A DNA stretch of 64,000 nt from Spirogloea muscicola (lineage: Eukaryota > Streptophyta > Zygnematophyceae > Spirogloeales > Spirogloeaceae). The stretch spans positions 322,267-386,266 of the forward strand of contig WELB01000054.1 in assembly GCA_009602725.1 (NCBI GenBank). The letters run 5' to 3'. The position numbers and the translations under genes are program-made. The notes under the pieces were generated by a model, which saw only the letters and a program-made list of their open reading frames with translations, did not search any database and was not told the DNA's origin. Positions 1 to 10,234 of this stretch are shown one piece after another. The stretch's first letter is position 1. Every line of letters starts with the position of its first letter.

Positions 1-660
1 TGTAACGAATGCTGTGGATCGCCAAGCCCGGGCTGCCGGCGGCGCAAGGAAAAGCGGGAGGCATTGGGATGGGGCCGCAACGGTAAAACTGAGCAACGGT
101 TACTGCAGGGGCAAGGGTCCAGGGGTCCGAGGTTGGGTGAAGAACTCACCCCCTCTCCCATCTCGGGTGCCCCCTTTATAGCCCGACGGACTGCGAGCCC
201 GGCCATACGGGCCCGGGTGGGATGTTCGGCACCCAGTCTCTCGTTGATGACCCGTCCACGACCTGTCGACGGCTAACAACGGCTACCACCGACAATCTAC
301 CCGTCACTCGCAGCTGACGGTCACTACCCCCAGGCTATCGTCAGCCGTCTATCATCCCCGTCAATACTAACGGCTAACAATGCCGTCAAGGCAGTCTACA
401 GCGCTGCCACCTCCCGTCGCCGTTCCAGCGCCAGCACCATGCTGTCTCGCGTGTCACGACTCCGGGTTGCGCCGCTCTCAGCTCTATATCAAAGCCACGC
501 TGCCCAGCCTGGTGAAATTGTCCGTCTCCAGGCATCTGTCAAGCCTTTCCTGCGGCACTGACAGTCAATTTATTTATCAGCCGGATGAGGTATCTAATCT
601 CCAGGCATCTGTCAATACATTACAGCTGCATTGACATTCCAGCCATGTAAATTCGTTACA
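1..660. mobile_element. LTR family D copy (solo or terminal)
   Basis: It begins TGTAACGAATGCTG and ends AAATTCGTTACA, the TG...CA form of an LTR with a short terminal inverted repeat. Two more copies lie at 3709-4360 and 12266-12962. The window starts exactly at its first base, so the left target duplication cannot be seen. It abuts the integrase C-terminus of an unrelated chromovirus and so looks inserted there. Orientation is undetermined because no coding body of this family is recognised here. Confidence 0.7.
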
Positions 661-1036
661 AAAGTTGTCTCTCCAACCACTTATGAATTGGAATTACCTG
701 GAGATTGGCAAATATACGATAAATTTCATGTAAGCCAACTTCGTGAATTCCGGCAAAGTGACCCTTCGACTTTTCCCGGCAGGCAAGCTACGAGGCCTCC
801 CATGATTGGGCCTAGTGGCACCGAGGAATACGAAGTTGACAAGATTCTAGATGGCAGAAAGTCGACCAGTGGGAAATTGGAATACCTTGTGCGGTGGACA
901 GGCTTTGATGAGAGCAATGACTCCTGGGAACCGGCAGAGAGTCTCGAGAACGCTAAGGACTTGGTAAACGATTACCGTGTTATGGTCAAGGACAAAATGG
1001 GCGTGTGAGGACGCAACGCCTTAAAGGGGGGAGCTG
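661..1036 (+). mobile_element. Ty3/gypsy chromovirus 3' end: integrase tail and chromodomain
   Basis: The plus strand encodes the end of a chromovirus integrase. An FHVSQLREF block, typical of the integrase C-terminal domain, is followed by a chromodomain with EYEVDKILDGR, LEYLVRWTGF and DSWEPAESL, then a stop. In this family the chromodomain directs insertion through histone marks. A polypurine tract (AAAGGGGGGAGCTG, 1023-1036) follows and a new LTR starts at 1037, so this is the 3' coding end next to its own 3' LTR. The rest of the element is not in the window. It belongs to a different lineage from families A and B, whose C-terminal domains differ. Fossil fragment. Confidence 0.85.
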
Positions 1037-1450
1037 TGTAACGAAGTTACACAAGATGGAACATCTATATCATGGGAATGATAGCTGGAGGGGGCACTGA
1101 GGAGGCGAAGGACGGGCGCGCGATATTAGAGAAAGCGCATCTCTGAATAATGGCGCGCGACGCTGATGAAGGAGCAATATGGAATTCAGGAGCGCGACGG
1201 CGGCAAAGCCGGAATCTAGTGTTAGAACTCTACTAGTATTAGTATTAGTATTCCGCGCGGGTCCTCGCAATCGGCGGCGACTCCAGCGGCGGAGGCGGCG
1301 GCCACGGGTGGATCTTCTGTGAGGGCTTAGCAAGTGGCCGGGCGCCTAATAATCCCATGAGGCCGGGGGCAGGGCCCCGAGAACCTCGATGGTTACTTAA
1401 GGAGGAGGGGCGGCCAACAGTGGGCCTTCTCTCCCCCCCAGACGCTTACA
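1037..1450 (+). mobile_element. 3' LTR (family E) of the chromovirus fragment
   Basis: It starts TGTAACGAAGTTACAC directly after the polypurine tract and ends ACGCTTACA. The length of about 414 bp suits small chromovirus LTRs. It holds a short (TAGTAT)n run near 1230-1245. No second copy is in the window. The next 165 bases (1451-1615) show nothing I can assign. Confidence 0.65.
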
Positions 1451-1615
1451 CTTGGCATTGTTTACATTTCAACAGCTGGTTTGTCTTGACCCATTGCATA
1501 CGTTTGGCTCCGACTCCTTTGCTTCGCGACACCAACGCCTCGTCCTTGGGCTTGACGATCCTCATTCTTTACAATGTGGGTAGGGAGGTCTCCGACCTCC
1601 GGACGAAAGGGGCAG

Positions 1616-2345
1616 TTACACTGGCATACGCTGATCAGGCAATTGGGGGGCAGGCCAAGTAAAAGTTGAAGGAGCGTCCAATAGGCATCCGGAGTCCCTC
1701 GGGACTGACTTTAAAAGCGTAGTGAATGTCGTGATTAGGGAGCTAGTCGTTTGCCCCGGATGTTGCAAGCGAAGTAAGTCGTGCCAGACTCCTCGGATTG
1801 GGCCTGATTCCTGCATCCTCCTCAGCGAGTTGCGACGCTCTTCTTTGACTGCCGCTTTTAGTCTTGCTTGTGCACCTCTGTCGGAAGCTTGGGCATGTGA
1901 GGAGGAAAAGTGAGGAGGGACTGCAGGGAGGAGGAGGAGCAGATTGCTGACTCGCGGATGCTCCTCAGTTGCACTTGAATTGCGAAGGGGCCTTCCTCCA
2001 CCTCGGCTGCAGGGCCAGCCAGACAAGGAAAGCTAAAGGAAGGGAAGGAAGGGCTGGAAGGGCTGTGACAGCCAGCGCGAGAAGCATTGACAAGGGTCCG
2101 GTAGGGCCCGAAAGGGGCTGAAAGCCTGGCAGAATGGCGTGTAAAGTTTACGTGTAAAGAAATAGCAGCTTTTCCAGAGTAAGGTAACGACTCTTCCAGT
2201 AGGGGGCGATGGCTGTACAATGCCAGCCCAGAAGATACAAACGAACAAAGCTCGAAGAAGGCCAGAAAAACACCAAAGCACACAGCGACTTAAGTTGCCT
2301 ATGGGTGCTCAATATTTGCTGTTGAGCAGCCGCAGGTCAGAGAAT
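1616..2345 (-). mobile_element. LINE fragments (post-RT region and a 3' end), antisense
   Basis: Read on the minus strand, 2345-2190 is a LINE 3' UTR like those at 54.7 and 6.1 kb, with the GGGCTGGC...CAGCC hairpin. It is followed by about 560 bp matching the post-RT region of the better copy at 21784-23076 (shared FPCLAGPAAEVEEG and QVQLRSIRESA). Reading frames are broken, with the homologous stretch split between at least two frames. This is two 5'-truncated insertions head to tail, or one rearranged copy. Confidence 0.65.
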
Positions 2346-2349
2346 CTAG

Positions 2350-3110
2350 TCTCCGGTTAGCGGTGTCATGCCACAGGACGTCGATTGCCATACTACGTCG
2401 GTAGGGCAGATTGCAGACAATGGAGTGACGTGTCAAGGCCTACGTTGCAGGCAGAACCAACAATGTTTGGGTAGGTAATACCTTCAGGCAACGGTGCAAC
2501 AATAGAAACAACAATAGCACACTACAATCCGCTCATTGGGGTCTCGATGCCTGCCAGGATAGAAGCCCTCGAAGCCCTGCATGTCTACGTTTGGAAATAC
2601 GGACGAAGACACCTCATTCATTTGCTGCTTCCGAAGAACGGCAAGTAGTCTGGTCAATTCTGCGATTTGCTGCGCCGATTCGTCAGTCTGGCACTGTGCA
2701 TTTCAGCAGGTTGAGCAACCAATGATTGCCTTCTGGCAGGATTTCCCCTCAAAGCGCTTGGCATCTTTTGGGGATGCTTCTGCTAACATTGCATTTCTGG
2801 ATGTCCCAATTATTGACAAAAGAGCAAGTTTCACCATTACTTGGGTGTAGAAGTGTTCTCAAGTGCCCTGTTGCCTCACATGCATGACCTTTTTATGCAG
2901 TATGAGGTTGAGCATGTGGAATTGGGTCGCCGTGCATGACAGTGGAGTCTGAGTGTAATGTCCGTCACATTCGACGGTGGTGGCGGAAACAAAGTTTTAA
3001 TTCCTGCGAACCATTGAGAAACACAGTGGAGGGTGTAGGCATTCATCTCCTTGTCTAACATTATCAGGTAGACATCCTCAATTCGTAGTCATATTTGTGA
3101 GGGGCTGAAG
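2350..3110 (-). other. Unassigned region with weak coding signal, possibly an old DNA transposase
   Basis: Base composition is lower in GC than the flanking LTRs. On the minus strand one frame between about 3020 and 2530 reads as plausible protein with few stops, including ECDGHYTQTP and, further on, a Cys-rich piece and a helical EQ-rich piece. The first motif faintly recalls the CDGTF block of MULE transposases, but I do not see a catalytic triad. I do not recognise a gene. Confidence 0.2.
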
Positions 3111-3119
3111 GGCTCGATG

Positions 3120-3152
3120 AGGCTGACGCCTCTTTTGATGAGGCGTCAGCCT
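3120..3152. repeat. Perfect 13-bp inverted repeat with 7-nt loop
   Basis: Arms AGGCTGACGCCTC (3120-3132) and GAGGCGTCAGCCT (3140-3152) are exact reverse complements around TTTTGAT. No gene adjoins it. It may be a transposon end pair, a small hairpin RNA or chance. Confidence 0.8.
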
Positions 3153-3599
3153 GATTAAGAGATTTGTCTGTACTCGATAAACGGCATTTTCTGCAACAGC
3201 ACGCACACCCGGCTTTTTCTTACAGATAATGGTCTCTAAAATCTCATGTATACTAAGAACGAGAATAACGAGCTGTGATAAGTACATCCTGTCTGCCGGT
3301 GAACCTCTTTAATTCCTTTTTATACATCATCGTGTTCTTCTAGAATTGTCGAGCCAGGCGTCCCAACTATTTCTTAACTGGGTTCTCAAGAAGTTGAGGA
3401 CCATTCAGTGTCTCTCTTTCTATCGGCCCACCGAGCGCCAACACCCCGAGGACGTCAATGGCAATGATGGGGAAGAACCCGTCCTCCAGCGAATGATCAG
3501 CACGTTTTGCCACCTTGCCTCGAGCGGCACTGGCCACTGCATGTCTGCCCTGCCTTCGAGGCAAATACAGTGGGGTTGGCCCGGTCAGACGTGTTAGTC

Positions 3600-4498
3600 G
3601 TCCAAAAAGCTTCGGATCGCTGTAGTCTCTTGCATAATTGTGTGCTTTTGGCGCCTTTCGGCCCTTTGGACCTCGTTCAATCCTTCTGGGCTAGCCATTC
3701 ACAGCCCATGTAACGAATGCTGTGGATCGCCAAGCCCGGGCTGCCGGCGGCGCAAGGCAAAGCGGGGAGGCATTGGAATGGGGCTGCAACGGTAGTTATC
3801 GGGTCCTCCCTATATAGTCCGACGGACTGCGAGCCCGGCCATACCGGCCCGGGTGGGATTATTGGCACCCAGTCTCTCGTTGATGACCCTGCCACGATCT
3901 GTCGACGGCTATCAACGGGCTACCACCGACAATCTACCCATCCATCGGCTACCACCGCCATGTTGACGGTCTCCCGTCAATGCCCCGTCAATAGCAATGA
4001 CGGTCTACTAATCTCGGGCTATAGTGAGCCGTCTATCGTTCCCGTCAACACTAACGGCTAACGACACCGTCAAGGCAGTCTACAGCGCTGCCGCCTCCCG
4101 TCGCCGTTCCAGCGCCAGCACCATGCTGTCTCGCGCGTCACGACTCTGGGGCGCGTCACGACTCTGGGTTTGCGCCGCTCTCAGCTCTAGGTTGTACCAC
4201 GCTTCCCAGCCTGGTGAAATGTCCGTCTCCAGGCATCTGTCAAGCCTTTCCTGCGGCACTGACAGTCATTTATCTGTCAACCGGATGAGGTGTCTAGTCT
4301 CCAGGCATCTGTTGATACATTACTGCTGCATTTCATTCCAGCCATGTAAAAGTCGTTGCAGCCCACCCCATTATTAGAGCTTACTCATTCCTTTGGTCGC
4401 TGCAGCGGTCAATGGCAAACGTGCTTCATCTGCGTGCTGCTCACGCTTTTGGCTGCAGCCTCTGGCTACGGACAGGGGACCCGCTATCTGTAACGTGC
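3600..4498 (+). mobile_element. LINE 3' ends, sense, interrupted by LTR D
   Basis: 3600-3708 matches the 3' UTR of the antisense LINE near 54.9 kb (shared TTGGCGCCTTTCGGCCCTTT and the terminal GGGCTAGCC...CAGCCC hairpin). After the solo LTR at 3709-4360 the 3' end resumes. A second piece (about 4390-4498) matches the C-terminal coding end of another LINE and is itself cut by LTR B at 4499, with its last codons apparently at 6084-6125. Both pieces are 5' truncated. Confidence 0.6.
3709..4360. mobile_element. Solo LTR, family D, with target duplication
   Basis: It runs from TGTAACGAATGCTG to AGTCGTTGCA and is flanked on both sides by GCCCA (3704-3708 and 4361-4365), a perfect 5-bp target duplication. 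No internal region is present, so this is a solo LTR left by LTR-LTR recombination. It sits in a LINE 3' end. Confidence 0.85.
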
Positions 4499-6083
4499 CG
4501 ATCACTATACACAAGTAGGGTCAGAACGTCCTGGTGTGGTTGGAACATGGGGTGTTTGGGAGACAACCCTCTTAAAGGAGAACGCCAACCACATACGCTC
4601 ACAGAGCGCAGCCGAAGTCTTACCCCGAGGCCCCGTTCAAAGGCGGCGAGTCAACCGTGGGTCAGTACCGGTCCCACATAAGGCGCAGCCATATACTCAC
4701 AGAGAGCCAACCGGGCCCGCAACAACGAGCTGCGACGATGGGCTGGGCAGCAGGCGGCAGCAGCAGGGCTGTGCCTCTCTTGGGGTGACGGGTCCGACGG
4801 AGGAGTCTGGCCTCGGCCTGCTACTGATAGCGTCCCATCTGCCATCCCTACCCCAGTGTGACGAGGGTCGCCCCAAGGTCCTCCCCCAGAGGGGCGGGCT
4901 TGACAAGGGGATACTGCAACGTTCCCTCCGTTTGAGATTGCTAATGGTGCTGGTAACCTTACATGATTGTATCGTATCTACCAGTTGGAAGTCCCAAACG
5001 GTACGGGTAGCTTTACTCCACTGTATGAGTAGCTAACTACGTTCCGAGGCCCCGGCTTCGTACCGCACGTGCACCGCCAGGAGGCGCCGCTTCGCGTCCC
5101 CTTGTGCCGCCCAAGGCGCGGCTTCGCGCCTCCTTGGTGCCGCCCAATGGGCGCCGCTTCGTGTCTCCTTGTACCCGCCCAAAGGGCGTCGCTTCGAGTC
5201 CCCATTGGTCAGGCCCGCCCTCCGGGGGAGGACCTTGGGGGCAACCCTCGTCACACCCTCGGGGGGGAGGGGTGGCAGATGGAACGCTTATCAGTAGTAG
5301 GCAGAGGCCAGACTCGTCAGTCGGACCCGTGACGCCAAGAGAGGTACAGCCCTGCTGCTGCCTGCTGCCGCAGCCGCCGCCACAGCTCTGCTGCTGCTGC
5401 CTGCCGCCGCAGCCGCCGCCACAGCTCTGCTGCTGCCGCCTGCTGCCCAGCCCGTCGCCGCAGCTCGTCGCTGTGGGCCTCGCCGGCTCTCCGTAAGTAC
5501 CATGGCCGCGCCCCTTGCGAGGACAGCTGCTGACTCTCGGTCGAGTCGCCGCCTTCCGGCTGTGCCTCAGGGTAAGACTTCCGCTGCACTATGTGCGCGT
5601 ACGTGTGCGCTGTGTGCGCTGGCTTTCCACTCTGTAAGGGGATTGTCTCCAAAGCACCCTATGTCCGAGACACAAACAGGACGTTCTGACCCTAACTGTG
5701 TGATTAGGGACACAGATGTACGAGGACTCCAAGGGAGACTGGCGCCTAAGAGCGCAGCGCACCAGGCCAAGAGCCTGCCTGGCTCACGGGGCCAAAGGAC
5801 TAAGGCCAAGGAACTGGCGCATGAGTCCGAGAGGTCAGCGCCAAGAAAGTGGCGCACGAGGCCAAAGAATTGGGCCGCCCGAGCCAGCCCGTCCGGGCGT
5901 CAGCCCGTCTGTGCGTGGGCCTGGGGCGTGCGCACGTGGTACGGAGCCCGGAACCACGAACCTTACGTAGCTACACGGGTAGCAAAGTTATCGGCACCGT
6001 TTGGGACCTCCAAACAGTAGATATGATACGATCATGTAAGGTCATCGGCACCATTGGCACTCCCACACGGAGGGCACGTTACA
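4499..6083 (-). mobile_element. LTR family B, antisense, split by a second LTR B
   Basis: Family-B LTRs read TGTAACGTTCC...GACGTTACA in the sense defined by the primer site at 27391. Here the copy is reversed: its R/U5 end lies at 4499-4914 and its U3 end at about 5721-6083, with another family-B LTR in opposite orientation between them. Flanks CTATC and CTGCC match at three of five bases, an eroded target duplication. The host sequence on both sides is a LINE C-terminus. Its variable U3 repeat lies at about 5720-5930. Confidence 0.75.
4915..5720 (+). mobile_element. LTR family B nested in another LTR B
   Basis: It starts TGCAACGTTCCCTCC and ends near GGGACACAGATGTA. From left to right it shows the constant U3 start, a GC-rich minisatellite (about 5045-5205, units like CGCTTCGCGCCTCCTTGG), the constant GGGGGAGGACCTTGGGGG block, a CTGCTGCTGCC-rich stretch, then the U5 hairpins. 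The right edge is eroded. Confidence 0.75.
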
Positions 6084-6790
6084 CTGCCCGTATAATATAT
6101 CTCTGACCTGCGGCTTCTCAAATAGGGGACATTGAGCACCCAGTGGCCACTTGAGTCGCTGTGTACTCTGGCGCTTTTAGTAGCCCCTTCAAACTTTCCG
6201 GGCTGGCCAGTATCAGCCATTGGCCTCTACAAGAAGAGGCTGCCTTCCTTCCAACGGCGGCGGGGGCTGTGAAAACCCAGGTATGATGAAATTGGTGAGC
6301 TTTAAGAACCCGGAAGGCGCCAAACGACGCAGCTATTGCAAGTGACTACAGTGAATGGGAGCTTAGTATACCTGAGTGAGCAGCCGCAAGTCGGAATATT
6401 TTGCAGCTTGAAAGGGGGCACCCCGATGAGACCCAGAAGTAGCAGCCAAAGCGCGGCCTGCACGCAAGTGCACTGCGTGAGCCTAAGATCATTGAACGGC
6501 AATGGTTGGCCGCATGCGGAACACCTGGCAAGCAACCCAGCGGCGTTGAAGCCGGGTAGCTCACCGGCTGTCCCTGCCGACAAACGGTGGCCCGCAGTGC
6601 AAGCCGCTGCACAAGTCCAGCCACAACTGCACGTTCACCGCCAGCGCCACAGAACCATCACCTGCAGGGTGGCCGCGTACTTGCGATCATTCTCATAGAA
6701 GCCTTTTCATTGGACAAAAGCGCGTCCAGATTGAGAGCAGTGGCTGTGGGAGGCCAGCCCAAAGGAATGGACAGAGACTGAAAGCGCCGG
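6084..6790. mobile_element. LINE 3'-end fragments in both orientations
   Basis: 6125-6240 is a sense LINE 3' UTR ending in GGGCTGGCC...CAGCC and a CTCTAC...GAGGC tail. 6250-6790 is antisense: on the minus strand it matches the LINE C-terminal coding end at 55.0-55.2 kb and its 3' UTR. Neither has an intact frame. 6790-6900 shows nothing assignable. Confidence 0.55.
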
Positions 6791-6901
6791 ATGGCGCAAG
6801 AAGCAAGATACCAAACGCTAAGACGTTAGCAAATAGGTTCTCAGTACCTTCTTGTCAATATTTTCTGGAGGGAAAGAGCCTGCTTCTTTGCTCACTCGTG
6901 C

Positions 6902-7659
6902 TGTAACGTCCCTGTCCCTAATCACACAGTTAGGGTCAGAACGTCCTGTTTGGGTTTCGGATATAGGGTGTGTTGGAGACAACCCCCTTACAGAGTGGAA
7001 CGCCCGCGCACACAGCGCACACGTACGCGCACATAGCGCAGCGGAGGTCTTACCCTGAGGCACCGCCGGAAGGCGGCGACTCGACCAGGGTCAGCAACTG
7101 TCCCCGCAAGGGGCGCAGCCATGGTACTTACGGAGAGCCGGCGAGGCCCGCAGCGACGAGCTGCGGCGACGGGCTGGGCAGCAGGCGGCAGCAGCAGAGC
7201 TGTGGCGGCGGCTGCGGCAGCAGGCAGCAGCAGGGCTGTGCCACCCTTGGCGTCACGGGTCCGACTGAGGAGTCTGGCCTCTGCCTACTACTCATAAGCG
7301 TTCCATCTGCCATCCCTCCCCCGAGGGTGTGACGAGGGTTGCCCCAAGGTCCTCCCCCAGAGGGGCGGGCCTGACAAGGGGATACGACAGATCTGCCGCG
7401 CGCGAGCGAAGCAGCGCCTGGCGGATGGAGACAACTCCCGGACGATGCCGCGCGCGAGCGAAGCAGCGCCTCTCGGACAATGCGACTGGCGGACGATGCC
7501 GCGTGCACCTGCGGTAAGAAGCCCGGGGCTTCGGACCGTACTTAGCTACACGGGTGTAGTAAACTACCCACCCGTTTGGGGACTCCCAAACGGTAGATAC
7601 GATACGATCATGTAAGGTTACCGGCACCGTTGGCACTCCCAAACGGAGAGAACGTTACA
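6902..7659 (-). mobile_element. Solo LTR, family B, antisense, with target duplication
   Basis: It reads TGTAACGTCCCTGTCC to GAACGTTACA on the plus strand and is flanked by CGTGC on both sides (6897-6901 and 7660-7664), a perfect 5-bp duplication. The U5 hairpin is at about 7066-7086 as CACCGCC-GGAA-GGCGG. Its U3 minisatellite (7385-7510) is built of GCGCGAGCGAAGCAGCGCC units, unlike those of other copies. Confidence 0.88.
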
Positions 7660-7664
7660 CGTGC

Positions 7665-8020
7665 CCTGCTTCCGTCGCCAATTTGATAGGGTGGGGGGGG
7701 GGGGGTTGGAGTCGGTAGTCACGACGTCCACGATGAAGCAAGATTTTGGCTATCGTTCCTGTAATTCTATTGCACTTGCCGATGATGATGCGAGGACCTT
7801 CCTGATGTGCTGGCTTTACCTTTTCTTTTAAGATAAAGTGACTTGCCAGACTTGGTCCGGGAGGCTGCTCAGCAGACGCGCCAGGTGCTACGTCATCTTT
7901 GCGTACTGAGCCAGCCGCGACCAGCGCCGATCCTTGCCAGAATTTTATCTGAGGGGAACCACCTGCTGCAAAATCGCCTACTTAAGGTGGGGATGACGCC
8001 TGCAGCCTTTGCGTGGTATA
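7665..8020 (+). mobile_element. Gypsy family A leader (element A2, left part)
   Basis: After a G homopolymer of about 14 bases (from 7693), the sequence matches the 5' leader of family A seen after the LTRs at 23256 and 34708 (shared GATGTGCTGGC and CTTGCCAGAC). The leader is interrupted at a TA by a pogo transposon and resumes at 10235. The LTR that should precede it has been lost against the solo LTR B. Fossil. Confidence 0.65.
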
Positions 8021-8154
8021 CAGTCAATCCTGTCTAAGATGATAAGGTCGCTTGGGGAGGTTTGCATAACGATAAATAGGATATAACGGTAATGGCAATC
8101 ACGTAACATCACGTGCCCATAGCCTGCATCGTAGACGATATCGCAATAAGTGAT

Positions 8155-8230
8155 ATTAGATGTTGGCCGTTGCAGCGTTGTAACTTGCGCAGATTAGATG
8201 TTGGCCGTTGCAGCGTTGTAACTTGCGCAG
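8155..8230. repeat. Exact 38-bp tandem duplication
   Basis: Two identical adjacent units (8155-8192 and 8193-8230), each starting ATTAGATGTTGGCCG and ending ACTTGCGCAG, lie just before the pogo helix-turn-helix code. Copy B has one unit only. Perfect identity suggests a recent slip. Confidence 0.92.
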
Positions 8231-9997
8231 AAGAAGCACATTTGCGACAAGAGGGCTGCCAATCCCCGTATGACGCAAGTCGAGGTGTGCCGATGGGCGC
8301 TAACCAACTTTAGACTAGTCAAGCAGCCGACACATCCGGCCATTTGCGGCATCCTGAAGCGCTCAGCAGAGTACGCGGCCATCAGTTATTGCAATGCCCA
8401 GCGCCGTGTGAGACAACTTGAAGCGCCTGAGCTAGATGAGGAGCTTGCAAACTGGGTCATTGCCTGCGAGCACAAGCGTGTTTTGATCACCGGCTAGCTC
8501 ATCAAGGCAAAAGAGCAAGCACTCGCGGATGCTCGAGGAGACAGCACCTTACCATTATCCAATGGATGGCTCCAGTCCTTTCAGCAGCGCCACGGCTTTC
8601 GGTCGTTCAAAAGTCATAGCGAAAGTGGGTCTGTTGACAGCGCCGTTGTCGCCGCAAGCCTCCCGGGCCTGCGCGCAATCGTCACACCTTCCCCCCTGCG
8701 ACGTTTATAACATGGACGAAACAGGCCTTTTCTATTGCATGGCCGCCGACCGTACCATCGCTCGCCAGCAAACCGAAGGCCTGAAAAAGATCGAAATACG
8801 GACCACAGTCGCTTCCACATGCAATGCGGACGGTTCCGATAAGCACGCTCCTTCCATCATCGGCCATGCAAAGAAGCCCCGCGCATTCAATGGCAAGACC
8901 GCCCTCGACCTCGGTTTCTCATACAAGCACAACACCAAAGCGTGGATGACTGGGCTTTTCTTTCTTGAATGGCTCGCTGCCTTTGACGGAGACATGCTAC
9001 AACAGGACCGCCACGTTCTTCTTCTCTTGGATAAGAAGAGAAGACGAAGATTGTCATGCTTCCGCCCAACACCACATCAAAACTGCAACCAATGGACGCA
9101 GGTATCATAGCAAGCTTCAAGAGGCACTACCGCCGGCTACACCCCCAGCACGCCGTTGATCGTGACGAGGCCCAGGAGACCGACGTTTACAAGGTCGACC
9201 AGCTAAAAGCCATGCGTTGGACGCTGCATGCTTGGGACAAGGTTGGGCAGCAAACCATTGCCAATTTGCTTCAAGCATACAGGTCTATGGACGGACGAGG
9301 GCGTTCCGCGGCCGCCGCTCGTGGCGTCCGACGTCGTCGCCGAGCAAGACATCGTCGGCCTGATCGAAAATCTGCGTGTCCGGGATGCGCTCACCATGGA
9401 TGAGCTCTTGGAGCCCGACATTGAGCTCAAGGAGTGTACGTCGACATTGACATTGAGAACGACGCCGAGCCGGTCCAGACGGTGGACGAGCCCGCGCCGG
9501 CCAACACGGACACACTGGCCTTCCTTTTGGAGGAACGCTTTGCCGCTCTCCGAGCTGTCGCCGACATGCTTGATGTGTCAGACGCGAAGCAAGCGTCGGC
9601 GCTCGCCGTCATCCCTGGCCTTCAATATGACACCGGCGTTGAGCAAGTGCGGCGGCTCAAGCAGACATGCATTACCGCCTTGTTCGGGTCGTCATGACGG
9701 ATTGCTTATGCCAGAGTCCTGTTCAAGGCGGCGGCAGCCAGACGGCCACGTTAAAGTAGTAATTGCGCACTTTATCATAGGGTCAAAGAATACATACAAT
9801 CTTTTCAAGTCACTACGTATAATCCACTTATGCTGGTCGCGGAGTCGGATGGTTGGTCGCACGGTCCGTCCATGGGTATAAGCTATATTTGAGAAGAATA
9901 TATAAAGTATGGAAGAATAGAGGATTATAAACTTAAGACTATGAACCTACTCGGTTTGCCAGAATTTGATAACGTTATATAGGATATAAGCTAATGG

Positions 9998-10201
9998 CCG
10001 GTTTTCCTGCTTCGAGTTACTCTGATCTGCTGTTGCTCCCACGTGGATACTGAGCATCCATCTGCATCTCCCTTTGCACCGTCTCGTGCTTTCTAGTGTA
10101 GTCCTTTTCCGGCACTTCTTTCTTTGGCTTTGGATATTGTTCGTTCGTTCGTTTTTGGGTTGGCTTTGCCAGCCCCTCTTCTCGATGGGCGAGCTCTTCT
10201 T
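9998..10201 (+). mobile_element. 5'-truncated LINE 3' end inserted in pogo
   Basis: About 204 bp of LINE 3' UTR ending GGGTTGGCTTTGCCAGCCCC...GATGGGCGAGCTCTTCTTCT, flanked by CTAATGG on both sides (9991-9997, 10202-10208). Pogo copy B lacks it at this point and reads on directly, which confirms insertion. There is no poly(A) tail. The conserved terminus is a hairpin plus TTCTTCT. Confidence 0.85.
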
Positions 10202-10234
10202 CTAATGGAGGATGACCATAGACAGGGTTGACTG

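Larger units (their letters stand above)
8021..10234 (+). mobile_element. Tigger/pogo DNA transposon, copy A, with both ends
   Basis: A Tc1/mariner-superfamily element of the pogo/Tigger group, which moves by cut and paste. Terminal inverted repeats start CAGTCAATCCTGTCTA (8021) and end in the complement of CAGTCAACCCTGTCTA (10234). A TA duplication flanks them (8019-8020, 10235-10236). The plus strand encodes a helix-turn-helix N-terminus (NPRMTQVEVCRW near 8270), a CENP-B-like middle and the DDE core with YNMDETGLFY (about 8710) and LQPMDAGII (about 9090). The copy is dead: the coding region is split into several frames, with a stop after RVLITG, and the DNAPSH segment around the second catalytic Asp is missing where copy B has it. 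It lies in a family-A leader, and a LINE end (9998-10201) lies in its 3' part. Confidence 0.9.

Noticed and set aside
7680-7710. Long G run as a quadruplex-based regulatory site
   Set aside because: A single homopolymer in a decayed leader, absent from other family-A copies and prone to sequencing error; not enough support.
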